Origin: Oscillospiraceae bacterium
GTDB taxonomy: Bacteria; Bacillota; Clostridia; Oscillospirales; Oscillospiraceae
NCBI GenBank assembly: GCA_009787625.1
Contig: WQSX01000003.1
Location: 1-64,000 of the forward strand
Direction of reading: 5' to 3'
Length of the DNA: 64,000 nucleotides
Shown here: piece by piece, positions 36,880 to 45,057 of the stretch
Layout of the letters: each line of letters begins with the position of its first letter
Position numbering within the stretch: position 1 is the first letter of the stretch
Program-made: the position numbers and the translations under genes
The notes under the pieces: model-generated
What the model saw: only the letters and a program-made list of their open reading frames with translations
What the model was told of the DNA's origin: nothing
Databases searched by the model: none

Positions 36880-36908
36880 TTGAAATTAGGATTCAAAAGT
36901 GATATCAT
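36880..36908 (+). promoter_or_regulatory. Promoter of the OYE gene with overlapping operator-like palindrome
   Basis: On the plus strand TTGAAA (36880-36885) and TATCAT (36903-36908) are 17 nt apart. The -35 overlaps a palindrome TTGAAATTAGGATTCAA (36880-36896), placed in the shared control region of the OYE gene and the divergent sugar cluster. A regulator acting on both directions is plausible. Confidence 0.45.
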
Positions 36909-36961
36909 TGTATGGAAAATCTTTATTTTTACGCGAGTAATAAATTTTAGGAGGCAACTTA

Positions 36962-38203
36962 ATGAGCTACAAAGACACACTTCTCTCGAAACTAAAAATT
37001 GGGGAACTTACTTGCCAAAATCGTTTTTTTATCCAAGCCATGGAGTGTAACGACCAAGATAAGTCAGGAAACCCTTCGCAGCTTACACTAGACAGATACT
37101 TAAAACTTGCAGACGGCAAGGCAGGGCTTGTATCACTGGAAGCGGTCTCGGTCACACACGAAAGTAGATCCAGACGTAACCAATTGATGATAATGGAAGA
37201 TAATAGACTTCCTCTAAAGGAGTTTGTCAGGGAAATTAAAAAAGCCAATCCGGAAATGCTTTTGGTTTTTCAGTTAACCCATTCAGGTGAACTCTCTAAT
37301 CCTGAATTTTCTCGTAGAGTGACTGTAAAGCCGCTACATGGCTATGGTGGTGACCTTTTGACGGAAGAAGAGGTTGACGATATCATTAACAGGTTTGTAT
37401 TAGCAGCACAAATCGCTCACGATGCCGGTGCTGACGGTATAGACCTGAAGCTTTGTCATGGTTATTTCGGTAGTCAGGTGTTGCGTCCCTACAACGACAG
37501 AGACTGGAAATACGGCGGAAGTTGGGATAAACGCAGCCGCTTTGCCTTTGAGTTGGTGGAGAGGATAAGTAAGGCAGTAAATGATAAGAATTTCCTGATA
37601 GGTTCTAAGATTTCTGCGTGGGAAGGATTTCCCGGTGGTTTTGGAACTGATGGTCCCGATTCCCCTATAATCGACCTTACAGAACCGATTGCGTTACTAC
37701 AAGGTCTTGAGGCAAGAGGAGCTCAATTCTTTATTTCATCTGCAGGAAGCCCGTCCATAACACTCAGTCTTACGCAAGCAGATAAACACTCTCCATACTT
37801 TGCTTATTTACATCAATTTTTTGCTAAAGAGTTAAAGAAAAACTTAAAAGCTGAAACAGTAATGATTGGTTCAAATTTCAGTCCGTTCAGAAACGGTAAA
37901 AATGGTTTGTGTGCAGTCAGCCCTGAAGACAGTTCAATGTTTGCATACGGTGCTCAATGCATTGAGCGCGGAGTTCTCGATATGGTGGGACTTGGCAGAC
38001 AATCTCTGGCAGATCCTCTGCTCCCGAAAAAGCTTGAAGAAGGTAAAGAAGAAGATATTAAATGGTGCACAATTTGCGATAACTGCATTGAGCTTCTTAT
38101 CTATCAATGCAACATTGGTTGCTCAACTTTCAACAAGTTCTACACTGACATTCTTGTGAAAACACGCAAGGAAAAAGGTCCGTTAAAAGTTCTGCGCACG
38201 TAA
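36962..38203 (+). CDS. NADH:flavin oxidoreductase, Old Yellow Enzyme family
   Basis: A 413-residue FMN TIM-barrel enzyme. Signatures include LVFQLTHSGELSNPEF (part of the flavin site), HDAGADGIDLKLCHGYF and VLRPYNDRDWKYGGSW. A cysteine-rich end, WCTICDNCIELL then CNIGC, recalls the iron-sulfur site of 2,4-dienoyl-CoA reductase, but the FAD/NAD domain that follows in that enzyme is missing. GGAGG precedes the ATG. It is transcribed away from the sugar cluster and may reduce an unsaturated or keto intermediate (inference). Confidence 0.87.
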   Translation: MSYKDTLLSKLKIGELTCQNRFFIQAMECNDQDKSGNPSQLTLDRYLKLADGKAGLVSLEAVSVTHESRSRRNQLMIMEDNRLPLKEFVREIKKANPEMLLVFQLTHSGELSNPEFSRRVTVKPLHGYGGDLLTEEEVDDIINRFVLAAQIAHDAGADGIDLKLCHGYFGSQVLRPYNDRDWKYGGSWDKRSRFAFELVERISKAVNDKNFLIGSKISAWEGFPGGFGTDGPDSPIIDLTEPIALLQGLEARGAQFFISSAGSPSITLSLTQADKHSPYFAYLHQFFAKELKKNLKAETVMIGSNFSPFRNGKNGLCAVSPEDSSMFAYGAQCIERGVLDMVGLGRQSLADPLLPKKLEEGKEEDIKWCTICDNCIELLIYQCNIGCSTFNKFYTDILVKTRKEKGPLKVLRT

Positions 38204-38254
38204 GCTGATTGTTTTTGTTTGTTTATCTCTTTAAAATAGCTTCATTAACCACAA

Positions 38255-38289
38255 GAGGTCGGCTACTCAGATTATGAGTAGTCGACCTC
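38255..38289. terminator. Hairpin terminator between convergent genes
   Basis: GAGGTCGGCTACTC (38255-38268) pairs with GAGTAGTCGACCTC (38276-38289) with one mismatch, extended by A-T at the top. The flanking tails are GTTTTGG on one side and CTTGTGG on the other, so it may serve both the OYE gene and deoC. Confidence 0.65.
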
Positions 38290-38299
38290 GTTTTGGTAT

Positions 38300-38968
38300 T
38301 TAAACCAGTTGCTCTACTATTTCGATCGCCGACTTACTATTGATACCCATCCTCTGTACGCCCATTTCACAAAGTAGCTTGAATTCCTGCAGGGTACGTA
38401 TTCCACCTGCGGCTTTCACTTTGATTTTTGAGTCACAGATTTCCATTATTTTACGGATTCGGTCAATGTTGGCATCACCGGCAATCCACCCTGTTCCGGT
38501 TTTCACGAAGTCAGCACCACTTGACATTACACACTCACAGGCTTTTACAACTTCATCGTCCGATAGGGTATTAATCTCGATAATGACTTTTGTCAAAACA
38601 TCTTTTGGGGCAAGCTTTACAATTTGCGTAAGTTCGTCCACGACATAATCGTATTGCTTATTTTTGAAACGTCCAATGTTCATGACTATGTCCATTTCCT
38701 GAACACCGTCTTTAATCAGGCGCTTCGCCTCTTCAAGCTTTACAGTTGTCGTGTGTCCACCCGAAGGGAAGCCTACGGGTGCCCCTACATAAATGTCAGA
38801 CTCTGACGAGATTAAATCAGAAAGTTCTTTCACCCAACTTGGCAACACATGGACATTGATGAAACGATATTTTTTTGCTATATCAACAATTTCCGTAATG
38901 TCGTCAATCGAATGGTGTGTGCGAACAGCACTTATGTCTATGAGTCGGGCTGCTTCTAATGATGTCAT
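38300..38968 (-). CDS. DeoC-family aldolase, second copy
   Basis: A 222-residue class I aldolase. Schiff-base K156 (VKTGTGW), relay K185 (KVKAAGGIRT) and D93 (MDIVMN) are all conserved. It differs from the copy at 21306 in most other positions, so it is a paralogue and not a recent duplicate. It follows the CUT2 binding-protein gene by 21 nt, tying this aldolase to the sugar imported by that transporter. Confidence 0.9.
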   Translation of the reverse strand: MTSLEAARLIDISAVRTHHSIDDITEIVDIAKKYRFINVHVLPSWVKELSDLISSESDIYVGAPVGFPSGGHTTTVKLEEAKRLIKDGVQEMDIVMNIGRFKNKQYDYVVDELTQIVKLAPKDVLTKVIIEINTLSDDEVVKACECVMSSGADFVKTGTGWIAGDANIDRIRKIMEICDSKIKVKAAGGIRTLQEFKLLCEMGVQRMGINSKSAIEIVEQLV

Positions 38969-38989
38969 TTTGGAACATTGCCTCCCGGA

Positions 38990-40066
38990 TTAGTAAGCGT
39001 GAGCATAGAACTCGTGAACATTGTCTCTTGTTACAAATGCTCCGGGCACGATGGTGTCTTGTGGGTGGTTTCCGCGTCCGAGAAGAACATCAATTGCGAG
39101 CCAGATTGCGTCATAGCCCATGCTTGGCGGATAGAGAGCTGTGCCTCTGAGAAGATCTTGACCGGGCATTACATCTTCGCCGAGGTAGATTCTCATTGCG
39201 TCAAGTGTAAATCCGAATCCGGTTACGACTTGAATGTCTGTTCTGCCTGCTTCGTGGATAGCTGTGAGAACACCGAGTGCTGTCTCATCGTCATGTGTGA
39301 AAACTATGTCGATATGTGGATGTGCAATAAGCACTGTTTGCATTGTTTCGAGACCTGCATCTCTGTTTGGTGCTGATTCGTAGCCTTCTTCAGGTCCGAG
39401 GAGGTTGATTGCAGGATTACCTGCAGCCACGCTCATGAAGCCTTCTTGACGGTCTTGTGCAATCGGCATTCCTGAACCCATGTTGATTGCAACAACATCG
39501 GCTTGACCACCGAGATTTTCGTTGATAAAGTCAACAATGTACTCAGCTGCCATACGTCCACCCGGTACGTTTTCACCTACAATGAATTTTGTGTAAGGGA
39601 TACCGTCGGGAAGCCTGCGGTTGATAATGACGGTCGGAACTCCGGATTCATAGGCTTGTTGTGCAAGCGGAGCCACGAGAGCTGCATCTTGCGGCATCAT
39701 AACCAACAAATCAACGCCTTGATTCAAAAAGGTTTCAACTTGGTTTAATTGTTCATCGGGAGTTGTAGGGTTAACTGCTTCGATTGTGATGTTGGGATAT
39801 CGGGTTGCAGCTTCAGCGATTGCCCTATCAACTTCTACACGCATTTGTGAGTGGAAGTCATTACCCATGATGCCTAGTACAACGCCAATTGTGAATTGTT
39901 CGTCAGATACGTCTTCCGGAGCTGCGGGAGCGGGATCCGCCGGTGCAGGTGCTGCGGGATCTGCCGGCGCGGGTGCTGCCGGCGCAGGTGCTGCCTCGGG
40001 TGCACATGCAGCGACAAGTGCGATAGCGAGGGTCATTGCCAGAACGATCAATAATACTTTTTTCAT
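38990..40066 (-). CDS. Sugar-binding lipoprotein of CUT2 ABC transporter (RbsB-like)
   Basis: A 358-residue periplasmic-binding-protein type 1 lipoprotein. The signal ends at LVAAC (residue 21), followed by a Pro/Ala-rich linker to about residue 55. The core has FTIGVVLGIMGNDFHSQM, LNQGVDLLVMMPQDAALV and DIVFTHDDETALGVLTAI. Ribose, xylose or similar pentoses are typical ligands. It is the third gene of the operon (ATPase, permease, binding protein, DeoC). Confidence 0.92.
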   Translation of the reverse strand: MKKVLLIVLAMTLAIALVAACAPEAAPAPAAPAPADPAAPAPADPAPAAPEDVSDEQFTIGVVLGIMGNDFHSQMRVEVDRAIAEAATRYPNITIEAVNPTTPDEQLNQVETFLNQGVDLLVMMPQDAALVAPLAQQAYESGVPTVIINRRLPDGIPYTKFIVGENVPGGRMAAEYIVDFINENLGGQADVVAINMGSGMPIAQDRQEGFMSVAAGNPAINLLGPEEGYESAPNRDAGLETMQTVLIAHPHIDIVFTHDDETALGVLTAIHEAGRTDIQVVTGFGFTLDAMRIYLGEDVMPGQDLLRGTALYPPSMGYDAIWLAIDVLLGRGNHPQDTIVPGAFVTRDNVHEFYAHAY

Positions 40067-40137
40067 TTCTTTTTGTTTCCTCCTATAATTTTTTTTAATT
40101 TTATTTAAAAGAATCGTTTGATCCTTTCAAAACCTAA

Positions 40138-41124
40138 CTAGTCTTTTCTTTGCATCAAAACGGCTGCAAGGATAATTCCGCCCTTTACTGCTCCGGACAA
40201 AAATGGAGAAATGCCCGTCATAATCATCAGGTTTGTAACAACTGTAACAAGTATCATTCCAAATACAGAACCGACAATTCTACCGCGACCTCCCGCAAGA
40301 GATGTTCCGCCGACAACTGCCGCTGTAATGGCATCAAATTCATATCCTTCGCCTGCCATTGCCGGCGATATCGCCGCCATTCTTGACATATCAAGTACTG
40401 TGGCTATACCGACGCAAAGACCGGCAAGTGAAAAAGCCAATATCCTAATCTTAGTTACATTTATACCTGAATAGTGTGCTGCATTTTCGTTACCACCGAC
40501 AGCGTAAATATAAGAACCGAATTTCGTGAATTTTAGTACACATCCAAGCACGATGGCGCATACAATCCATATAATAAGGGAGTATGGAATAGGTCCGATT
40601 CCACCGAGCCCAATTTGTGTAAACTCAGGCACTATGCGCCCTCTCCCGGTGGCTCCTCCCAAGAAAAACATGGTGAGTGACCTAACAATTATACCAATGG
40701 CAAGTGTGGTTATAAAAGCCGGAATCTTAAACTTCGTCGTCAATGCACCATTAACAAATCCTATTGCTGTTGCGATAACTATTGCTGCAACTATCGCTAA
40801 TGGAATTGCAATATGTAATGGGATAGCTTCGTTGCCCTGAATAAAGATGAGCGCTGCACCTGAGAATGCAACCACATGACCTGATGAGAGATCAATGCCG
40901 CCTGTAATAATAACAAAAGTCATACCAAGTGCAATTATTCCAACTATTGATGAGTGGCGCAATATGAGAATTATGTTGTTTACTTGCAGAAATCGCGGTT
41001 CAATTATACCAAATATGATGAAGAGAACCACACATACGACAATAATGCTGTAATTCTTCCAAACATATTTACAAAGATTTAAAAACTTGTTTTCCTGCTT
41101 GATTACTTCCGTACCACCTGACAT
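40138..41124 (-). CDS. CUT2 sugar ABC transporter permease (RbsC-like)
   Basis: Hydrophobic 328-residue permease with the family signatures ALGMTFVIITGGIDLSSGHV and DAITAAVVGGTSLAGGRGRI. I set the start at ATG 41124, eight nt after GGAGG; the TTG at 41139 lies inside that ribosome site. It follows the ATPase gene by 23 nt. Confidence 0.93.
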   Translation of the reverse strand: MSGGTEVIKQENKFLNLCKYVWKNYSIIVVCVVLFIIFGIIEPRFLQVNNIILILRHSSIVGIIALGMTFVIITGGIDLSSGHVVAFSGAALIFIQGNEAIPLHIAIPLAIVAAIVIATAIGFVNGALTTKFKIPAFITTLAIGIIVRSLTMFFLGGATGRGRIVPEFTQIGLGGIGPIPYSLIIWIVCAIVLGCVLKFTKFGSYIYAVGGNENAAHYSGINVTKIRILAFSLAGLCVGIATVLDMSRMAAISPAMAGEGYEFDAITAAVVGGTSLAGGRGRIVGSVFGMILVTVVTNLMIMTGISPFLSGAVKGGIILAAVLMQRKD

Positions 41125-41147
41125 ATTAGAAACCTCCAATTTAATAA

Positions 41148-42632
41148 TTACATAACATTTACTGCTCGAAGCATGATGTTTTCTTCTGTGCGCTCATCTC
41201 CAACGAGCACACCGGTCATTACGCCTTCGTGCATAACGATAATTCTTTGGCAAATACTCAATATTTCAGTCATATCCGACGAGACTATTATGATTGTCTT
41301 CCCTGCCTGCGCCAGCTCGTTGATGATGTTATAAATCTCCTGTCTTGCACCTACATCAATACCTCGTGTCGGTTCATCAATAATAAATATATCAGGCTCC
41401 GAGAGTAGCCATTTTGAGAGTACTACCTTTTGCTGATTACCGCCTGACAAATTTTTCACAAGTTGAGAGGCGCCGGTACAAACAACTCGCAAGTCCGTAA
41501 TTTTCCCGCCTGCTCTCGCATCTATACTCTTTGGAGAAAGAAAAGAACCTTTGTTTTTAACGCGGTAGACATAGTCAATGTTTTCTGCAATGCTTCTATC
41601 GGGCACTATGCCTGTGCCTTTGCGGTCTTCCGTGGCAAAGCCCAAGTTCGAACTGATGGCGGCTTTTGCGCTTTTAATCTTCACGGGCTTATTAAACAAC
41701 AGCACCTCGCCTTTATCGAACTTACGCAAACCAAATATCATTTCCATGAGCTCAGTGCGCCCCGCACCAATCAAACCGCTAAATCCGAGTATCTCTCCCC
41801 TTGCGGCCTTAAAGTTGATGTCTTTGAGAATATCACCTGACATATTCTTAACTTCAATCACAATATCCGACTCATCACCTTCGAAGTTAGTAGCGACAGA
41901 CTTCTCAACATCACGTCCCACCATCATACTTGCAATTTCTCGTTCCGTAATCTCACTGACATTTTTTGATCCAACCAAATACCCATCACGAAGCACAGTT
42001 ACTCTATCGGCAATTTCTACTATCTCTCCCAGCCGGTGGGAAATATATATAATGCCTATCCCACGCTCAGCGAGAGATTTTATCAATTTAAACAGGATTT
42101 CGGTCTCTTTATTTGTCAGAACCGCAGTTGGCTCGTCCATAATAATGATTTTCACATCAAACGATATAGCCTTAGCTATCTCGACCATTTGCTTTTGCGC
42201 AATTTTGAGGTCACCTACTTTAGCAGACGGATTTATATCCTGTCCGAGGCTCTCCAGTAGTTCCTTCGCATCGTTATTCATCTTGGCAAAATCGATAAAA
42301 CCAAGCTTGCGGGTCGGCTCACGTGAAAGATAGATATTTTGCGCCACCGTCATCTCCTCTGCCAGAACCAGCTCCTGATGAATCATTGATACGCCTTTAT
42401 GCTGCATTTCAAGCGGGGTTGAGTTTCCGATTTTTTTCCCTGAAAGTAGAATTTCACCGGCGTCTCTATCGTGAACACCGGCAAAAACTTTTACCAACGT
42501 TGACTTTCCGGCACCGTTTTCTCCGCACAAAGCAACGACCTCTCCGGCAGCCACATCAAAATCCACAGCATGAAGGACTTCTACCCCGTAGAAGCTCTTG
42601 CGGATACCTTTCATTTCAACTAATGTCTCCAC
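41148..42632 (-). CDS. CUT2 sugar ABC transporter ATPase (RbsA-like)
   Basis: A 494-residue protein with two ATP-binding domains. The first has Walker A GENGAGKS and Walker B VKIIIMDEPTAVL; the second has the degenerate loop GLIGAGRTELMEMIFG typical of RbsA/XylG and signature LSGGNQQKVVLSKWL. GTG 42632 is the start, with AAAGGGGA upstream. It is the first gene of the minus-strand operon, with a promoter at 42717-42746. Confidence 0.94.
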   Translation of the reverse strand: METLVEMKGIRKSFYGVEVLHAVDFDVAAGEVVALCGENGAGKSTLVKVFAGVHDRDAGEILLSGKKIGNSTPLEMQHKGVSMIHQELVLAEEMTVAQNIYLSREPTRKLGFIDFAKMNNDAKELLESLGQDINPSAKVGDLKIAQKQMVEIAKAISFDVKIIIMDEPTAVLTNKETEILFKLIKSLAERGIGIIYISHRLGEIVEIADRVTVLRDGYLVGSKNVSEITEREIASMMVGRDVEKSVATNFEGDESDIVIEVKNMSGDILKDINFKAARGEILGFSGLIGAGRTELMEMIFGLRKFDKGEVLLFNKPVKIKSAKAAISSNLGFATEDRKGTGIVPDRSIAENIDYVYRVKNKGSFLSPKSIDARAGGKITDLRVVCTGASQLVKNLSGGNQQKVVLSKWLLSEPDIFIIDEPTRGIDVGARQEIYNIINELAQAGKTIIIVSSDMTEILSICQRIIVMHEGVMTGVLVGDERTEENIMLRAVNVM

Positions 42633-42909
42633 CTAAATTCCCCTTTGTCATGTTTTAAATGCATTAATATGTTAATTATATGTTAATTGTATTAACTATT
42701 TTTAAATACGATTATCATTGTAACGCAATTTGAACACAATTGTCAATGGTGAATTTTCAGTTTTGTGCATTTTGACACATTTTTTGTCATTACATACATA
42801 CGTAAATATAATTAAAGCTTACTCTTTACAATTTCAAGTGAAGGTGTTATGCTTACTAAGATAGTCAGCTAAATGAAGCTCACTCAACTCATGGGAAGGG
42901 CTGTGTGCC
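42633..42909. other. AT-rich divergent intergenic region
   Basis: About 277 nt between the CUT2 operon and moxR. It holds the CUT2 promoter, repeated TATGTTAATT/TGTTAATTG words at 42668-42695 that could be operators, and the word ACATACATACGTA at 42792. No ORF is supported. Confidence 0.5.
42717..42746 (-). promoter_or_regulatory. Sigma-A-type promoter of the first CUT2 operon
   Basis: On the minus strand TTGACA (42746-42741) and TACAAT (42722-42717) are 18 nt apart, 85 nt before the ATPase start. Direct repeats of the TTAAT type follow between the promoter and the gene and may bind a regulator. Confidence 0.65.
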
Positions 42910-43857
42910 ATGGATACAACCGAAGCAAAAGAAATTTTTGACAAAATACGTACAAACATTGAGAAAGTAATTATCGGTAAGCCCAAAGCCATAAACCTTG
43001 CGCTCATTTGCCTCTTGTGCAACGGACATGCTCTAATCGAAGATGTGCCGGGGCTTGGAAAAACAACCTTAGTTTCAGCGCTCGCAAAAAGCATCGACTG
43101 CTCATTTGCGCGCATACAATTTACTCCGGATATAATGCCGTCCGATGTGACGGGTTTTACAATGCTTGATATAAAGACAAATGAAAAGCAATTTGTTCAT
43201 GGAGCTGTAATGACGCAAATACTGCTTGCCGACGAAATCAATCGCACCGGACCGAAAACACAATCTGCGCTACTGCAGGCTATGCAAGAGGGGCAGATTA
43301 CCGTAGATGGCAACACTTATGATTTGCCCCGGCCTTTCACAGTAATGGCAACACAAAATCCGGTGGAATTGACAGGCACCTACCCCTTGCCTGAAGCACA
43401 GCTTGACCGTTTTCTTATGCGCATCACCATAGGCTATCCCGAAAAAGCTGACGAGAAGCAAATTCTCGAACGTAACAAGTCGGGCATTAGTGTCGTAGAT
43501 CTTAACCCTGTAACAACTGCAGATACTATTATTGCACTCCAAAAACAGATAGATGAAATCACATGCACCGATTTGATAACTGATTACATAATAGAGATTT
43601 CGCGGAAAACTCGCGAACACAAAGATGTGGTACTGGGAGTTTCGCCGCGCGGTTCCATTGCACTTATGCGCGCATCCATGGGGGAGGCATTCCTAAACGG
43701 GAGAAACTATGTATTACCTGATGATGTACAGCATATGTTGGAACCCGTGTTAGCTCATCGACTCATTATACGTTCACAAGCATATGCGCAAAGCAAAACT
43801 GCTCGAACCATCTTGCAAGATATCAAGCAACTTGTTTCGGTTCCTGCAGTCAATTGA
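42910..43857 (+). CDS. MoxR-family AAA ATPase
   Basis: A 315-residue MoxR-type AAA+ ATPase, a chaperone-like protein often encoded with DUF58 and transglutaminase-like proteins. It has EDVPGLGKTTLV (Walker A), IQFTPDIMPSDVTGF, ILLADEINRTGPKTQSALL (Walker B and sensor region) and VMATQNPVELTGTYPLPEAQ. It begins a three-gene operon with overlapping ends; it overlaps the DUF58 frame if a TTG at 43854 is used. Confidence 0.93.
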   Translation: MDTTEAKEIFDKIRTNIEKVIIGKPKAINLALICLLCNGHALIEDVPGLGKTTLVSALAKSIDCSFARIQFTPDIMPSDVTGFTMLDIKTNEKQFVHGAVMTQILLADEINRTGPKTQSALLQAMQEGQITVDGNTYDLPRPFTVMATQNPVELTGTYPLPEAQLDRFLMRITIGYPEKADEKQILERNKSGISVVDLNPVTTADTIIALQKQIDEITCTDLITDYIIEISRKTREHKDVVLGVSPRGSIALMRASMGEAFLNGRNYVLPDDVQHMLEPVLAHRLIIRSQAYAQSKTARTILQDIKQLVSVPAVN

Positions 43858-43862
43858 CGACA

Positions 43863-45041
43863 ATGAAATGGTTTAGGGTAGGTTACTACCTTTCAATATT
43901 TATTCTTTTATTTGCCGGACTCGGAACAGGAAGATGGGAATTTTATTTTTTACTGATGGTGCTTCTCGCCATGGTTGCTTTCGCATTTGTACTAAATCTG
44001 TGGACCTTTTTTTCTTTTTCCTATCGGTATGAATTCACCGACAAACGAATAACAAAAGGCGAATCACCAACACTTAAAATCCACATTCACAACAATAAGC
44101 CTTTCTCGCTAAATTCGATTTACGCCACTGTTCAGGGTATCACGCCTTCCAATCAAGTGCAGTTGCAAATAGAAGTCGCCCCTATGAGTACCATTTGCTA
44201 CAATATTGAGTTACACTGCAAATATCGCGGTATGTATGAGGTAGGTATAACTTCTCTTGAAGTTACCGATATTTTCGGCATTTTGCCTATGCGCTTTGAT
44301 ATGAAAAATTTGCCACACCACCATATGGAGCAGATTGTCGTCTATCCGAGACTATTGCGATTATCTACCCAACCGACCGAGACACAGGACGAAGCGCTCT
44401 TCAGCGGTTTAGACCGCCGCAAGGTTTCAACACATGGTGAAGAATATCACGACATTCGAAAATACCGTTTCGGCGACCCTTTCAAGCGTATCCACAGAAT
44501 TATATCTGCGAGAAAAAGGGATCTTCACGTTCGGCACGATGATATTCCTCCGGAAAGTTCAACGATAATCGTCATGGACACTCGTAAAAATGCTGCTTGT
44601 GGGGATGAGTCTTTACACTTAAGCGATATTGCCTGTGAGTGTGCCGTCGCCATAGCTGACTACCATCTTCACTCAGGGAATGCAGTCACATTGCTCAGTT
44701 TAAACGAAAATGAACCTGCAGTTGAGGCATCAAATCCGAATGATTTTCCCAAGCTTCTCGATTATCTTGCCACTATGAGTTTTGATATGCATTATGACAC
44801 AAGTTTCACACTGCAAAATGATTTTATAAACTATGTAAACGTTGATGTAATTTATATCATTTCTCCAAGATGCGACAAGACCTTCTCTGACACACTCATA
44901 TCGCTCGTGAAATCAGGTACGACTATTAGACAATTCGTTCCTTCTCTCTGTGAAAGAAATGAGATCGACCAAATCACCGCTTCAGTCGATGGCATAGTTC
45001 AAACCATTGTAAAAAATGTAGATGATATAGCAACACAATAA
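43863..45041 (+). CDS. DUF58 domain membrane protein
   Basis: About 392 residues, with two N-terminal membrane helices (about 5-45) and a cytoplasmic DUF58/VWA-like domain. The diagnostic stretch is EEYHDIRKYRFGDPFKRIH, followed by VRHDDIPPESSTIIVMDTR. ATG 43863 and TTG 43854 are both possible starts; no clear ribosome site is seen, as expected for coupling to moxR. Part of the moxR-DUF58-transglutaminase set, whose job in Firmicutes is unsettled and probably concerns the cell envelope. Confidence 0.88.
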   Translation: MKWFRVGYYLSIFILLFAGLGTGRWEFYFLLMVLLAMVAFAFVLNLWTFFSFSYRYEFTDKRITKGESPTLKIHIHNNKPFSLNSIYATVQGITPSNQVQLQIEVAPMSTICYNIELHCKYRGMYEVGITSLEVTDIFGILPMRFDMKNLPHHHMEQIVVYPRLLRLSTQPTETQDEALFSGLDRRKVSTHGEEYHDIRKYRFGDPFKRIHRIISARKRDLHVRHDDIPPESSTIIVMDTRKNAACGDESLHLSDIACECAVAIADYHLHSGNAVTLLSLNENEPAVEASNPNDFPKLLDYLATMSFDMHYDTSFTLQNDFINYVNVDVIYIISPRCDKTFSDTLISLVKSGTTIRQFVPSLCERNEIDQITASVDGIVQTIVKNVDDIATQ

Positions 45042-45057
45042 CATGCAGGAGTATACC

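Noticed and set aside
41578-42333. Plus-strand ORF of 251 residues
   Set aside because: It is antisense to the RbsA-like ATPase gene, which has complete Walker motifs.
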